Origin: Sphingobacterium faecium
Lineage (GTDB): Bacteria; Bacteroidota; Bacteroidia; Sphingobacteriales; Sphingobacteriaceae
Assembly: GCF_003054045.1 (NCBI RefSeq)
Contig: NZ_QBKH01000002.1
Span: 62,001 to 126,000, forward strand
DNA: 64,000 bases
Direction: 5' to 3'
The stretch's first letter is position 1, and the number at the start of each line of letters is the position of its first letter. The position numbers and the translations under genes were made by a program. Of the stretch, positions 29,601-38,217 are shown in pieces. The notes beneath the pieces were generated by a model that was given only the letters and a program-made list of their open reading frames with translations, was not told the origin of the DNA and did no database searches.

Positions 29601-29946
29601 GGATGGTACTTATCGCAAGAATGATGTAGTCGCAACCAATATCGACGAATATTACCGCTCACATTATGGTCAAGACAATGCCGAAGGAAGTACATTTCCA
29701 ACTGATTTTATCAAATTTCGTGAAGCAAGACTGGATTATTCTTTCAAAAAAGATGTTTTAAAACGGTGGGGATTAGATAGGGCTACTATCGGTCTTTATG
29801 GAAGAAACCTATTTATTTGGTCTAAATGGCCGGCATTTGATCCTGAATTTGGAACATTGGATGGTGGAGATATTGTAAAAGGTTTTGAAATCGCTCAATT
29901 TCCATCTACACGCACGATAGGATTTAATTTAGTCTTTGGTTTTTAA
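26695..29946 (+). CDS. SusC/RagA-family TonB-linked outer-membrane transporter
   Basis: About 1083 residues. A signal region is followed by a carboxypeptidase-D-regulatory-like domain (SFQGKVVDGNGHPLADVSIL), the connecting motif ALEEVVVTALGIKREEKSLGY, the plug domain (LIVVDGVMINSG, VSVLKGPGAAALYGQKAANG) and a long beta-barrel ending in a terminal phenylalanine (FNLVFGF). This is the canonical SusC layout, a TonB-driven importer that pairs with a SusD lid. The ATG at 26695 is preferred to the TTG at 26677. The SusD gene follows after 11 bases. The substrate is unknown; no glycoside hydrolase, sigma factor or anti-sigma gene flanks it. Confidence 0.95.
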   Translation: MNHDYLSHFKKALLVCSILECSSYPLFASHLHLKTQESPEEILEQENISFQGKVVDGNGHPLADVSILNGNKSIGKTDKDGAFTLTVVKGTVLTFKSLGHRTYEEHVNKHSADVEIRLHATERALEEVVVTALGIKREEKSLGYSVSTVKGEELTNAVSSNWMDALSGKVAGLNLMRSGAGPVGSTKIILRGENNLTGENQALIVVDGVMINSGSGRRSGNASDAIYGTGGDNMPADYGSGMDDLNPEDIESVSVLKGPGAAALYGQKAANGAVIITTKSGAKRNGKSLGITLNSNTSFESVNRWPDLQYEYGQGTGGADYYSFGTSIDGGSTSGTSSAYGPKFDGQYFFQYDPNLQTVGTERTLWKPYKNINSFFDIGKTYMNTLSIDGGTEKTNARFSATNVRNTWIVPNTGYDRNTVALSVNSKVSDKLSITSKVSYNNRHSDNLPGAGYGNQSLMYWYIFWQPSADVNWLQDYWVKGKEDRKIMYPFSSYPENPYAISYEFINRNNRNTFTGNAQASYQFSKEFSAQVRASIDFSSEDRAQLRPYDAGSKLAEGSYRTQEIFSKETNLDFLLKYDKKIHEDWQITATGGGATLRNHYRMTSLASDGLTFPGVYNHTNNKYGIKSVQDIRNFEINSFYGLVTVGYKDYLFFDATGRMDWSSTLASSIVPDKNVGFFYNSFNSSLVLSELFSLPKTINFAKLRASVAWVGSGVDAPYMTQFGYSGGNPLVGGSLQNPSTLVNPYIEPLSTRSIEFGTDVRMFKNRLNVDVAVYQGNTSKQHLYRTIDPSSGYSRYLMNMGEVRNRGLEVAINTNQLVNKEGFNWSSTITYSANGNTIMSIPDSSIVLQYRSVGSGQIVGLQGGSMGDMYGIGYQRAPDGQIIYDEKTGVALLTEQVVYLGNTIPTGKFSLGNTFSYKNFRLNVLFDTQWGAVGHSLTHYKLAEQGKTKNTLPGRYNGIIGNGVVSNGDGTYRKNDVVATNIDEYYRSHYGQDNAEGSTFPTDFIKFREARLDYSFKKDVLKRWGLDRATIGLYGRNLFIWSKWPAFDPEFGTLDGGDIVKGFEIAQFPSTRTIGFNLVFGF

Positions 29947-29957
29947 GCTGAAATACA

Positions 29958-31490
29958 ATGAACAATACGATCAAAAAAATATCTTTTGCTTTTTTAGCAT
30001 TATCGATGAGTCTGCAGTCCTGTGATAAAGGATTTATAGAGTTAAATACAGATCCTGTAAAAACAACTCATGCGTATCCTTCTCAATTTATGGCTAATGC
30101 ATTTTTAAATGCGGTCACAGCCAATATGAATCGCAATAGAAGTTTCACCAATGAATTGATGCAAGTAACTGTCTCGATCGGTGAAGGAGATGGTAAAGTC
30201 TTTCGTTATGACTTTAGGCCAAGCTGGTCAAGTTATCTTTGGGATCAACATTACAAGCAACTGATGAACTTTAAGGATATGTATCTGACGGCTTCAGAAG
30301 GAATAGGACTCAATAGATCCTATCAAGCGGTTGCATTACTGGGGCAATCTTGGTTGTTTTCTATCTTGACCGACACGTATGGCGATGTTCCCTATTCAAA
30401 AGCTTTAATCGGGAGAGACTCACTTATTTTAGAACCTCAATTTGATAAACAACAGGATATCTACATCGGCATGTTTGAAAAATTTGAGGCCGCTAATCAA
30501 TTATTCAAGGGAGGCGATGCCCTTGAAGCTTCTAGTGATCCCATCTTTGCCGGTGATGTTTTGAAATGGCGCAAATTTTCGAACTCTATGTACCTTCGGT
30601 TATTGCTTCGTATTGCACACAAAGCCGACGTCGGTCCCGATGCGATTAAAAAGATACAAGAGATCCTACAAGATCATCCAACTGAGTATCCAATCATGAG
30701 CAGTAATAGTGATGCCGCAGTTTTAAGATGGACAGGACAGGGGGCCTATGTATCACCATTTATGGGCACTAGAGCACAAGACTTCCGTGCGACCTCTCTT
30801 GCTTCTTTCTTTATTGATCATTTAAGAGATTGGAACGATCCACGTCTCCATATTCCTGAATATGGAACTAGTGGTATTAATAGATTGGGAATTGCACCTG
30901 TGTCTGGAAATTATGTTGGCGTAGAAAGTGGTTATGCTGCTGGAAATGCCGAGGATTATACGAAGTTGAGCTATTTTTATTCATATGACCAAAATGCAGG
31001 TGTCAATAGTTTGCAGACGGAACCATTGACTGGTATGTTGATGAATTATGCTGAAGTTGAGTTTATCAAAGCAGAAGCGATCATCAAAGGGTGGATTTCT
31101 GGTTCGGCCGAAACCCATTATAAGAGTGGAGTGGAAAACAACATTAAGCTTTGGATTCCTAATTGGACACTTCCTGTTCAGGATTATCTCACAAATGCAG
31201 ACATACAATGGGACGAAAGTAAAACTGTAGCACAAAAAATGAAAATGCTGCATTTGCAGAAATATTATGCACTTTTTATGGTCGATATGCAGCAATGGTT
31301 TGAACACCGTAGAACAGGCTATCCCGTTTTACCAAAAGGTCCCGGTTTAAAAAATAATGGTGAAATGCCATCGCGCATGGTATATCCCGTTATCGTACAG
31401 TCTTCAAATCCTACAAGCTATAAAGAAGCTATTGCTAATCAAGGAGCTGATTTGATCAATACCAAAGTCTGGTGGCAGAAACCTGAATAG
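29958..31490 (+). CDS. SusD/RagB-family nutrient-binding lipoprotein
   Basis: 510 residues. A lipoprotein signal ends at the lipobox SLQSC. The N-terminal region FIELNTDPVKTTHAYPSQFMAN, the ALLGQSWLFSILTDTYGDVPYSKAL segment and KFSNSMYLRLLLR place it in the SusD-like group 2. It forms the surface lid of the adjacent SusC barrel and binds the nutrient. It is co-transcribed with SusC (11 bases) and the DUF5689 gene (20 bases). Confidence 0.94.
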   Translation: MNNTIKKISFAFLALSMSLQSCDKGFIELNTDPVKTTHAYPSQFMANAFLNAVTANMNRNRSFTNELMQVTVSIGEGDGKVFRYDFRPSWSSYLWDQHYKQLMNFKDMYLTASEGIGLNRSYQAVALLGQSWLFSILTDTYGDVPYSKALIGRDSLILEPQFDKQQDIYIGMFEKFEAANQLFKGGDALEASSDPIFAGDVLKWRKFSNSMYLRLLLRIAHKADVGPDAIKKIQEILQDHPTEYPIMSSNSDAAVLRWTGQGAYVSPFMGTRAQDFRATSLASFFIDHLRDWNDPRLHIPEYGTSGINRLGIAPVSGNYVGVESGYAAGNAEDYTKLSYFYSYDQNAGVNSLQTEPLTGMLMNYAEVEFIKAEAIIKGWISGSAETHYKSGVENNIKLWIPNWTLPVQDYLTNADIQWDESKTVAQKMKMLHLQKYYALFMVDMQQWFEHRRTGYPVLPKGPGLKNNGEMPSRMVYPVIVQSSNPTSYKEAIANQGADLINTKVWWQKPE

Positions 31491-31510
31491 CAGATTCAAT
31501 TGAAATTAAG

Positions 31511-33031
31511 ATGAAAAAAATATTATTTAATGTCATAACAGTGATGGTGGTTCTGGTAGCCATTACATCATGTCAAGATACCCATTACCCGGGAGGTACA
31601 ATTAGCTCTTACATCGGTATTTTTGATCTTCGAGCCTTATTTAAAGGTGAAATGGTTACGATCGATGCTGAAAAACTAGCAGGTTCAAGTAAGTTAGCCG
31701 CACTGGTTGTATCGGATCATAAAGGACGGAATCTGCCTGAAGGATTATTAGTCGTACAGGATACGAGGCGTTTAGGAAAATTACGAGGTATATCAATCGA
31801 TCTGGGCGATGCTGCAATGAATTATCAACCAGGGGATTCGGTCATTATTGATCTTCTTGGAAGTCAACTTTTGCGAGAAGATGGTATTTTGAAGCTTAAA
31901 AATATTAAAGCAAATCAAGTTGCAAAGGTGGCTTCTGGACGACCAATTAGAAATAATGTTGTGACGTCGAAAGCGATATTGGAAAATCCGGAGGCCTATG
32001 AAAGTACGCTGGTTATTATTTTAAAGGGGGGATTTAATCCAATTCCTCAAGCAGGCGATGTACTTTTGGGAACTAAAGTCTTAAATGATGGTTTTGCAAA
32101 CATTAATTTAGTGACAAATGAACAGGCTGAATTTTCACAACAATCACCCTATGTTCTAGGCAACTATTATGGTATAGTTTTCAATCAGGAAGATGGTAGT
32201 GGCGTACGGACTCCCTATCTGAGATGCCGTTCAAAAGAAGATATCCTGATGTTAAGTTCTGAAATTGAACTTGCATCTGTTTTGATCACAGGTTTTGCGA
32301 GCGATGTTAAAGGGTCAGATACCAACTATGAATATATGCAGTTTATGGCTACTGAAGATATCGATTTCTCTAAAACACCTTATGCTGTTGTTGTGAGCAA
32401 TAATGCTAATGCTTCAACACCTACAGGTGCTCCAGCAAATGGATGGGCAACAGGTGGTATGAGAACTTATAAGTTTAATTTAACAACAGGTATGGCTCGT
32501 AAGGGGGCATTCTTTTATGTTGGTGGAAAATATCAGCTGATCAATGGAAGTGCTTCTACCAGTTTGGCTAGTGCCAATTGGGTGCTAAACTATGACTACA
32601 ATGAAAATAATGGATTTGATTTTGGAAACAAGACATCAGGATTGTTAGCCAATAGTGGTAATGCCTTTGGCATAGCTGTTTTTAAAGGAACCACAGTGAC
32701 TAAAGATTCCAAGCCAGTAGATGTTCTCTATAATTCTGGGGGCGGAGCGCTTTGGGAAGGTAATAAAGGATATCGTATTACTAATAATGATTTCTATGAT
32801 GTTATCAATCCTTTGACTATGGAATCTCAGCCATTCTTCAAACAAGGTACAAATCAATTGTTTTTGAAGTACAATACGGCAGATGTTGGCTATTTCGTCA
32901 GTCTTGGCGGCGAGTATAATCTCACCCTAGGACGTTGGACAGTAGCTCGTAGCCAAAATAATGTAGAGATGAGTAAGACGTCTGTCATTACGGAAATAGA
33001 ACATGAAGAAGCGACTAAACTGGTCGAATAA
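31511..33031 (+). CDS. DUF5689 lipoprotein of the SusCD locus
   Basis: 506 residues. A signal ends at the lipobox AITSC. An N-terminal DUF5689-like domain (about 30-250) contains GTISSYIGIFDLRALFKG, AMNYQPGDSVIIDLLGS and DILMLSSEIE. The C-terminal half is beta-rich (MRTYKFNLTTGMARKGAFFY...) and may be a carbohydrate-binding-like or choice-of-anchor fold; I cannot assign it. Its place as third gene of the SusC/SusD operon suggests a surface-exposed accessory binding protein. A perfect 18-base-pair terminator follows. Confidence 0.75.
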   Translation: MKKILFNVITVMVVLVAITSCQDTHYPGGTISSYIGIFDLRALFKGEMVTIDAEKLAGSSKLAALVVSDHKGRNLPEGLLVVQDTRRLGKLRGISIDLGDAAMNYQPGDSVIIDLLGSQLLREDGILKLKNIKANQVAKVASGRPIRNNVVTSKAILENPEAYESTLVIILKGGFNPIPQAGDVLLGTKVLNDGFANINLVTNEQAEFSQQSPYVLGNYYGIVFNQEDGSGVRTPYLRCRSKEDILMLSSEIELASVLITGFASDVKGSDTNYEYMQFMATEDIDFSKTPYAVVVSNNANASTPTGAPANGWATGGMRTYKFNLTTGMARKGAFFYVGGKYQLINGSASTSLASANWVLNYDYNENNGFDFGNKTSGLLANSGNAFGIAVFKGTTVTKDSKPVDVLYNSGGGALWEGNKGYRITNNDFYDVINPLTMESQPFFKQGTNQLFLKYNTADVGYFVSLGGEYNLTLGRWTVARSQNNVEMSKTSVITEIEHEEATKLVE

Positions 33032-33050
33032 TAGGTAGGATATATATCAT

Positions 33051-33090
33051 AAAAGAAATGGGTTGAACTTACGTTCAACCCATTTCTTTT
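33051..33090. terminator. Bidirectional terminator between the SusCD locus and trhO
   Basis: A perfect 18-base-pair stem (33051-33068 with 33073-33090) around a four-base loop. The right arm runs into the trhO stop codon (33089-33091), so two convergent operons share it. Confidence 0.92.
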
Positions 33091-34090
33091 ATAAAGAATT
33101 TTCTAAACTAACTTTTGGTGGAAAGTTTTTATGTTTTCTTTTGCTTATTTTTTCGATATTAACAGGTTGAGGTATTTTTACATAATAACCTGTGCCGTCA
33201 TAAGGACGTTTTAATGGGTCTTCCTGACAGGCAGTTGAGCAACAACCTTCTAATTTTTCTCCACATTCGTCGCATTGTGTAAAGTGCTCATTACAAGTTG
33301 GGCTTGCACAATTGATCATTTTGGGAGTTTGATTACCACAATTTTTGCAAGTGGAAACCACTACTGGATTAACCGAATTCACATCAACTGTTACTCGGTT
33401 ATCAAAGACATAACATTTACCATCAAAATCTTTACCACCAGCTTCTTTACCATATTTGATAATTCCTCCATGTAACTGGTAAACATCTTCAAAACCTTCT
33501 GCTAATAATAGCGCTGAAGCTTTTTCACATTTTATACCACCAGTACAATAGGTTAAGATTTTTTTTCCTTTATACTGTTCCAGTTCTTTTACTTTTTCCG
33601 GAAATTCTCTGAAATTTTCCATGTCTAACGTGACCGCATTTTTAAAATGTCCCACATTGTGTTCGTAATTCGAACGAACATCCAATACAACGACGTCATC
33701 CCGATCTTTCATTTCCATGAATTCTTTCGGTTCTAGATGTATACCCGTTTTCAACGTTGGATCGATTATTTTTGGATCGCGTAAACCAGAATGAACAATT
33801 TCGGATTTGTAACGGCAGTGCATCTTAATAAAAGAAGGTTCTGTTACATCGTCAATCTTGAACTCGGTATGATTGAATCTACCATCCGCATAAATGGCAT
33901 CCATGTATGCTTGGCAAGACTCTGGTGAGCCCGAAACCGTTCCATTAAGACCTTCGTCTGCAACGATAATACGTCCAACTAGGTTTAATGATTTACAAAA
34001 TTCTAAGTGATCTGCTGCAAATTTTTCTGCGTCAGCAATAGGACTGTAGCAATAGTACAGTAAAGTTTGATAGTGTGCCATAGTTTTCAT
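33089..34090 (-). CDS. trhO: tRNA uridine(34) hydroxylase TrhO (rhodanese-related)
   Basis: 333 residues. TrhO makes 5-hydroxyuridine at the wobble base of tRNAs. The N-terminal acylphosphatase-like domain contains RIIVADEGLNGTVSGS. The rhodanese domain has VVVLDVRSNYEHNVGHF and the active-site loop YCTGGIKCEKA (C182, C188). A cysteine-rich C-terminal domain (CKNCGN, CNEHFTQCDECGEKLEGCC) looks zinc-binding. The start could also be the internal ATG at 34081. The stop codon lies inside the shared terminator. Confidence 0.94.
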   Translation of the reverse strand: MKTMAHYQTLLYYCYSPIADAEKFAADHLEFCKSLNLVGRIIVADEGLNGTVSGSPESCQAYMDAIYADGRFNHTEFKIDDVTEPSFIKMHCRYKSEIVHSGLRDPKIIDPTLKTGIHLEPKEFMEMKDRDDVVVLDVRSNYEHNVGHFKNAVTLDMENFREFPEKVKELEQYKGKKILTYCTGGIKCEKASALLLAEGFEDVYQLHGGIIKYGKEAGGKDFDGKCYVFDNRVTVDVNSVNPVVVSTCKNCGNQTPKMINCASPTCNEHFTQCDECGEKLEGCCSTACQEDPLKRPYDGTGYYVKIPQPVNIEKISKRKHKNFPPKVSLENSL

Positions 34091-34133
34091 TGATACCGCT
34101 GCAAACGGCGTTTAATGCAAATGAATTATAGGA

Positions 34134-34164
34134 CAAACTTAGCTAAAAATTGGAAATTATACAA
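34134..34164 (-). promoter_or_regulatory. Promoter of trhO
   Basis: Minus strand: TTG (34164-34162), 20 bases, TAAGTTTG (34141-34134). The start codon follows 43 bases later. Confidence 0.65.
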
Positions 34165-34248
34165 TTTTTAACGTTTTCTCATCGACCTATGAAGAACAAA
34201 TATCATGATGAAACATAAAAAATATGACGGTGAAATAAATGATATTCA

Positions 34249-34464
34249 TCATTTTTTCTTCAAAGGCTCCAATAGATACTCCAATCCATTTAATTTTATC
34301 TCATAAAGAGTACCCAATTGAATCCCCAGCTTTCCCGCAGGAAAACCCTTTTGATGGAACCAAACCAGATAAGGCTCGGGTAGATTACATAAAGTATAGC
34401 CTTGGTATTTTCCAAAAGGCATTTTTACTGTTACCAGCTCCGTTAATATTTCAGGGTTCATCAT
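34249..34464 (-). CDS. DUF3820-family small protein
   Basis: 71 residues. The core VKMPFGKYQGYTLCNLPEPYLVWF followed by KGFPAGKLG is characteristic of DUF3820, a family of small proteins of unknown function. Its ATG overlaps the stop of the upstream glycosyltransferase by one base (TAATG), so it is translationally coupled to the glycan cluster. A role in glycan synthesis is not implied by the family. Confidence 0.8.
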   Translation of the reverse strand: MMNPEILTELVTVKMPFGKYQGYTLCNLPEPYLVWFHQKGFPAGKLGIQLGTLYEIKLNGLEYLLEPLKKK

Positions 34465-35219
34465 TAGTCTGCAGGATTACCATTTTTGATACGAAAGACC
34501 ATCATCTTTAGGGCAATCACGAGGTGATTGAATAGATTGGGAATTGTACCGTAATATTTTTGAAAGATTATAAAACGCTCTTTTAAAGATTCTCGATGTT
34601 TTTGTTTAGACATTCCTCCGACTAAATATCTTGCGACATGCTGATGGGCATTGACACATATATTGGCTTTTTTAGCGGCTTTGATAACCCAATCAATATC
34701 CGCACATAAAGTATACTGGAGATCATACGGTTCGGCGAGAGTTCGCTTGACATAAATAGCTTGATGGCAGATATTCATACCGTAGCGAAAGCTCTTCCAA
34801 TTAAAATGTGCAGGAACTTGATGTCGGCGTTCGCCAATGATTTCACGTTGATCGTTGATTAAAAAGGTTTCACCGTACAATATATCTGCTCCTTCACTTA
34901 CTTCGGCGAGATTAGCCAAGGTTTCTTTACTATACAATTCGTCCCCTGAATTTAAGAAAAGAACATAATCACCGGTTGCAAGTGCTAAGCCCTTATTCAT
35001 AGCATCGTAAATTCCTTTATCTTTTTCGGAAACAAGAATATCAATATTTGATTTGTATTTTTTTATCAGATCCAGCGTTCCATCCGTAGACACTCCATCA
35101 ATGATGATGTATTCAATATGTTTATAAGTCTGGTTGACAACCGATTTTATGGTATGCTCGATATCCCGTACATTATTGTAAACGACTGTAATGATGGAAA
35201 ACGTCGGATTGTTATACAT
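34464..35219 (-). CDS. Glycosyltransferase family 2
   Basis: 251 residues. A GT-A fold sugar transferase: FSIITVVYNNVRDIEHTIKSV at the N terminus, IIIDGVSTDGTLDLI, SEKDKGIYDAMNKGLALATGDYVLFLNSGDE, and CADIDWVIKAA. It resembles the WcaE-like colanic-acid group. It probably adds a sugar to a lipid-linked surface glycan at the inner membrane. It is the fourth gene of the leftward cluster starting with the flippase. Donor and acceptor are unknown. Confidence 0.92.
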   Translation of the reverse strand: MYNNPTFSIITVVYNNVRDIEHTIKSVVNQTYKHIEYIIIDGVSTDGTLDLIKKYKSNIDILVSEKDKGIYDAMNKGLALATGDYVLFLNSGDELYSKETLANLAEVSEGADILYGETFLINDQREIIGERRHQVPAHFNWKSFRYGMNICHQAIYVKRTLAEPYDLQYTLCADIDWVIKAAKKANICVNAHQHVARYLVGGMSKQKHRESLKERFIIFQKYYGTIPNLFNHLVIALKMMVFRIKNGNPAD

Positions 35220-35220
35220 A

Positions 35221-36132
35221 CTATTTTTTTAGTTCGTTAAGTTTCTTTTTAGCAAAACGGATTCCTCTTTTCCAGATGGAGCCTTTTCTATGGGCATAAA
35301 AATACTTAATTGATTCATAAGCTTGTGTATGCTCTTGAATTTCTTGCGGAAATTCCGTTATTTTTTTATCAGCAAGAACGACATGGTAAGTCGATTCGGC
35401 TGCGGTATGTGTACCTGAACCGTCATTACCAATGTTTTGGGTTAATGAATTCCGAGGATAGAGCACCAAACCATTATTTTTGAAAACAGAGGCATACCAG
35501 CGGATCGCCCAAGAATTAATTTTACCAGCTTTAAATTCCTGTACCTGTTTCCAGAAATTTTCTTTTCCTTCTATACTAAATTGATAAATTTGTTCCGCTG
35601 TAAAATCATCGGTCAACTGGTGTATATCCGGGTTAAAGTACTTCCAGGCATGATCCCAAGTTGCCCATCCCCAACTATTTGCAACACGAAAGAAAAATGT
35701 TTCGGGTAGCATCTCTAGATCTTTCAGAGGATAACCGTATCCTGATATTTGCATCACACGATCTTCATGCTGATACCGAGCCAAAGCATCGTTAAAGTAG
35801 GTCAAGGCAAACGGAGATGTCGTCAGATCATCTTCCAAGACTATAATTTGGCCATATTGCTTGACGACTTTAGAAACCCCATCAATCACATTTGCTGCCA
35901 GTCCACAATTTGTATCTCGTAAAGTGAGGTGTATTTTTTTAAATTTCCAATCTCTCTTTATAATTTCTCTTACCTGTTCCACAGCAAGTTTTGATCCTTC
36001 ATTTTTTGGAGCATCTGAATAGATGAATAGTTCGGAAAATGAAGCCAAATCGTTCTTTTCCAAAGCCTTTAAGGTGCTTAATGTGTGATCTGGTCGATTG
36101 TATACAAATAAGATAATGGGTGCTGTCGACAT
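35221..36132 (-). CDS. Glycosyltransferase (GT-A, GNT-I-like)
   Basis: 303 residues. APIILFVYNRPDHTLSTLKAL at the N terminus, FIYSDAPKNEGS, RDTNCGLAANVIDGVS, and the acidic metal-binding motif IVLEDDLTTSP, followed by VANSWGWATWDHAWKYF. This pattern belongs to a GT-A group related to GNT-I-like transferases in bacterial polysaccharide clusters. It lies one base upstream of the next transferase. Sugar specificity is unknown. Confidence 0.88.
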   Translation of the reverse strand: MSTAPIILFVYNRPDHTLSTLKALEKNDLASFSELFIYSDAPKNEGSKLAVEQVREIIKRDWKFKKIHLTLRDTNCGLAANVIDGVSKVVKQYGQIIVLEDDLTTSPFALTYFNDALARYQHEDRVMQISGYGYPLKDLEMLPETFFFRVANSWGWATWDHAWKYFNPDIHQLTDDFTAEQIYQFSIEGKENFWKQVQEFKAGKINSWAIRWYASVFKNNGLVLYPRNSLTQNIGNDGSGTHTAAESTYHVVLADKKITEFPQEIQEHTQAYESIKYFYAHRKGSIWKRGIRFAKKKLNELKK

Positions 36133-36134
36133 TC

Positions 36135-36776
36135 TTATATTCCTAAACAGTTATTTTCTTTATAAAATAGAGCGGTTACCTTTCTATGAATCGCGCCGAT
36201 CGCAATTCCGGAGAAGGGGATGTGTTTAAATCCTTGTTGTATCAGATAGTCCATCGCTGGTTGATAATGTTCTCTTTCCGCATCGTCCAATATGAGCACA
36301 CCTGTTTCACTTAATCTTTGAATGGCATTTTTGCAACAAGCGATTCGTTTTCTGCCATCAACAATGATGATATCAAAAAGCTGATCTTTTTGTAGGATTG
36401 CATGCACATAATCATCGCCCTCTAAACCAATGTGTTTTATTTCTACATGGGCAGGCATTTGATTTTTAATGCGTTCAAACCAATTTTTATCATGTTCAAC
36501 AGCGGTTACTTTTTTGACATGCTTTGCATAAAATAGGGTAGAATTACCGGCTCCATATTCAAAAAGTAACAGTTCTTTATTTAATCTGCCTTCGATAAAG
36601 TCTAAAAAGGAATAAGTCAACCAAGGAATTGGATTTCCGTCTGGATCTAGAGATTCTTTTTTTAAATACGAGTTGGTCCAGCCCGTTTCTACGAAATATC
36701 CTTTAAATGCCAAGGAGAGGAGACCTTTTATCAATTTGCTATTGAGTAATGAACGATAACTACCTGTTTTTTCCAT
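36135..36776 (-). CDS. Class I SAM-dependent methyltransferase
   Basis: 213 residues. The SAM-binding motif is LLLFEYGAGNSTLFYAKHVKKVTAVEHDK, with motif-IV-like IIIVDGRKRIACC and LILDDAERE. It is of the type often found inside polysaccharide clusters, where it may methylate a sugar or cap a chain; it could also act on a small molecule. Stop and start codons of neighbours are a few bases apart, so it is co-transcribed with the two transferases. Confidence 0.82.
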   Translation of the reverse strand: MEKTGSYRSLLNSKLIKGLLSLAFKGYFVETGWTNSYLKKESLDPDGNPIPWLTYSFLDFIEGRLNKELLLFEYGAGNSTLFYAKHVKKVTAVEHDKNWFERIKNQMPAHVEIKHIGLEGDDYVHAILQKDQLFDIIIVDGRKRIACCKNAIQRLSETGVLILDDAEREHYQPAMDYLIQQGFKHIPFSGIAIGAIHRKVTALFYKENNCLGI

Positions 36777-36803
36777 TTATTAAAGTTTATAATAGAAATA
36801 AAC

Positions 36804-38159
36804 TTAACGATTTATTTTTAAAAATTTCTCTTTTACAGTAGATAATAATCCAAGTAGAAATAGTGATCTAATCATTAAAATTGCATTTGGTCGAGTTCTT
36901 TTAATGAATATGAGGAAAAAAGTAGATGCAAAATAGGCAATTAAAGTAGCATAAGCAGCTCCAATTATTCCAAATTTTGGGATAAAGATGTAATTCAATA
37001 TGACATTGATAATCGCCCCAAATGCCGTACGGTAGAGTGTGATTTTAGTAAGTCCTTCAGCAATTAGGAATTGTGCGCTCGCTGTGCCTAAGAATGTAAA
37101 TACACCAGCCCAAATATGCACTTGAAGCGTGTGTAACCCTTCTCCATATTCTGGAGCATAATAATATTTAAAAAGAAAAGGAGCCATGAATGTAACCACC
37201 AATGCTACTGAAACACTTACAAATACCATAAGTTCATACAGGTTGCCCAATCTTTTCTGGTATAATTCGGGACTTCCTTTTCTGGCATTCATAATCGCTG
37301 GAAACAGTGATGTAGAAATTGCGACGGGCATAAAATACCAGCTTTCGCTTAGGCTTACGACTATAGAATAGACTCCTAACGCTGATTTTCCTAATAAAGC
37401 ATCGATCATGAGTTGATCTATCTTCATGTAAAAGGTGATAAACAAAGAAGAAAATGCCAGTGGCCACCCTAATTTGATCAGTTCTTTGGCAGTCGTTTTA
37501 TCATATTTCCAAGCTGAAATACGATGACCAAGTTTATGATAAAGGGCTAGATAGCCGAGTTGTAAAATAATCACATCAAAAACTAAGGTCCATATAAAAG
37601 CATCTAAAGGAGCTTTCAAGAGTATGAGTGTTAGTTTTATTGCAGCAGAAAGAACATTACCCCCAACTTGTACGATCATGATCATTTTACCTTTTACCTG
37701 TGCCTGAAAAAAGCTATCGATGATCTGTACCGCTTGAATAATACAGATTAGCGATACCAGGGCAACTTGTTTGAAAGAGGCCGCAGGAGCTTCTGGTGCG
37801 AAATGAGTAATGAGGAAATAGGTGAGATAAACCAGGGGTAAAACTAAAAAGCCTGTTATGACCCGAATACGTAGAGCGGAGCCTAGCAACACCTTTTCTT
37901 TTTCAGGATGTTGTAATAGTTGCCGAGTGATTAGACCATCTGTACCCATTGTCGCGATTCCGGTAAAAAAGGCCAGTAACACTAAAGGATAGTTGTAAGT
38001 TCCAAAATTTGCACTACCAAGATAGGAGGGCAATGCAAATGAGGTCACCAACATTTTGACAAAAAGAGATCCAACACGTGCCAACAAAAGCCAACCTGTG
38101 TTTTTGAAATATTTTTCGAATGCTTCTGGATTAAATCCTGGTAATGCTGGTATTTTCAT
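36804..38159 (-). CDS. Polysaccharide flippase (Wzx-like)
   Basis: 451 residues with about 12-14 hydrophobic segments. The N-terminal GTYNYPLVLLAFFTGIATMGTDGLITRQL pattern is typical of Wzx/RfbX-family flippases in the MATE/MOP superfamily. They move lipid-linked glycans across the inner membrane. It is the first gene of the glycan cluster. No polymerase (Wzy) or initiating sugar-phosphate transferase is nearby. Confidence 0.9.
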   Translation of the reverse strand: MKIPALPGFNPEAFEKYFKNTGWLLLARVGSLFVKMLVTSFALPSYLGSANFGTYNYPLVLLAFFTGIATMGTDGLITRQLLQHPEKEKVLLGSALRIRVITGFLVLPLVYLTYFLITHFAPEAPAASFKQVALVSLICIIQAVQIIDSFFQAQVKGKMIMIVQVGGNVLSAAIKLTLILLKAPLDAFIWTLVFDVIILQLGYLALYHKLGHRISAWKYDKTTAKELIKLGWPLAFSSLFITFYMKIDQLMIDALLGKSALGVYSIVVSLSESWYFMPVAISTSLFPAIMNARKGSPELYQKRLGNLYELMVFVSVSVALVVTFMAPFLFKYYYAPEYGEGLHTLQVHIWAGVFTFLGTASAQFLIAEGLTKITLYRTAFGAIINVILNYIFIPKFGIIGAAYATLIAYFASTFFLIFIKRTRPNAILMIRSLFLLGLLSTVKEKFLKINR

Positions 38160-38217
38160 TATGATGCAAACCTACTGATTTTTTTTAGAGGTTTGCATGA
38201 GAATGAAGCGTATATTG

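Noticed and set aside
34239..34511. 90-codon plus-strand frame opposite the DUF3820 gene
   Set aside because: It is the antisense shadow of a gene with a recognised family motif that is translationally coupled to its neighbour.
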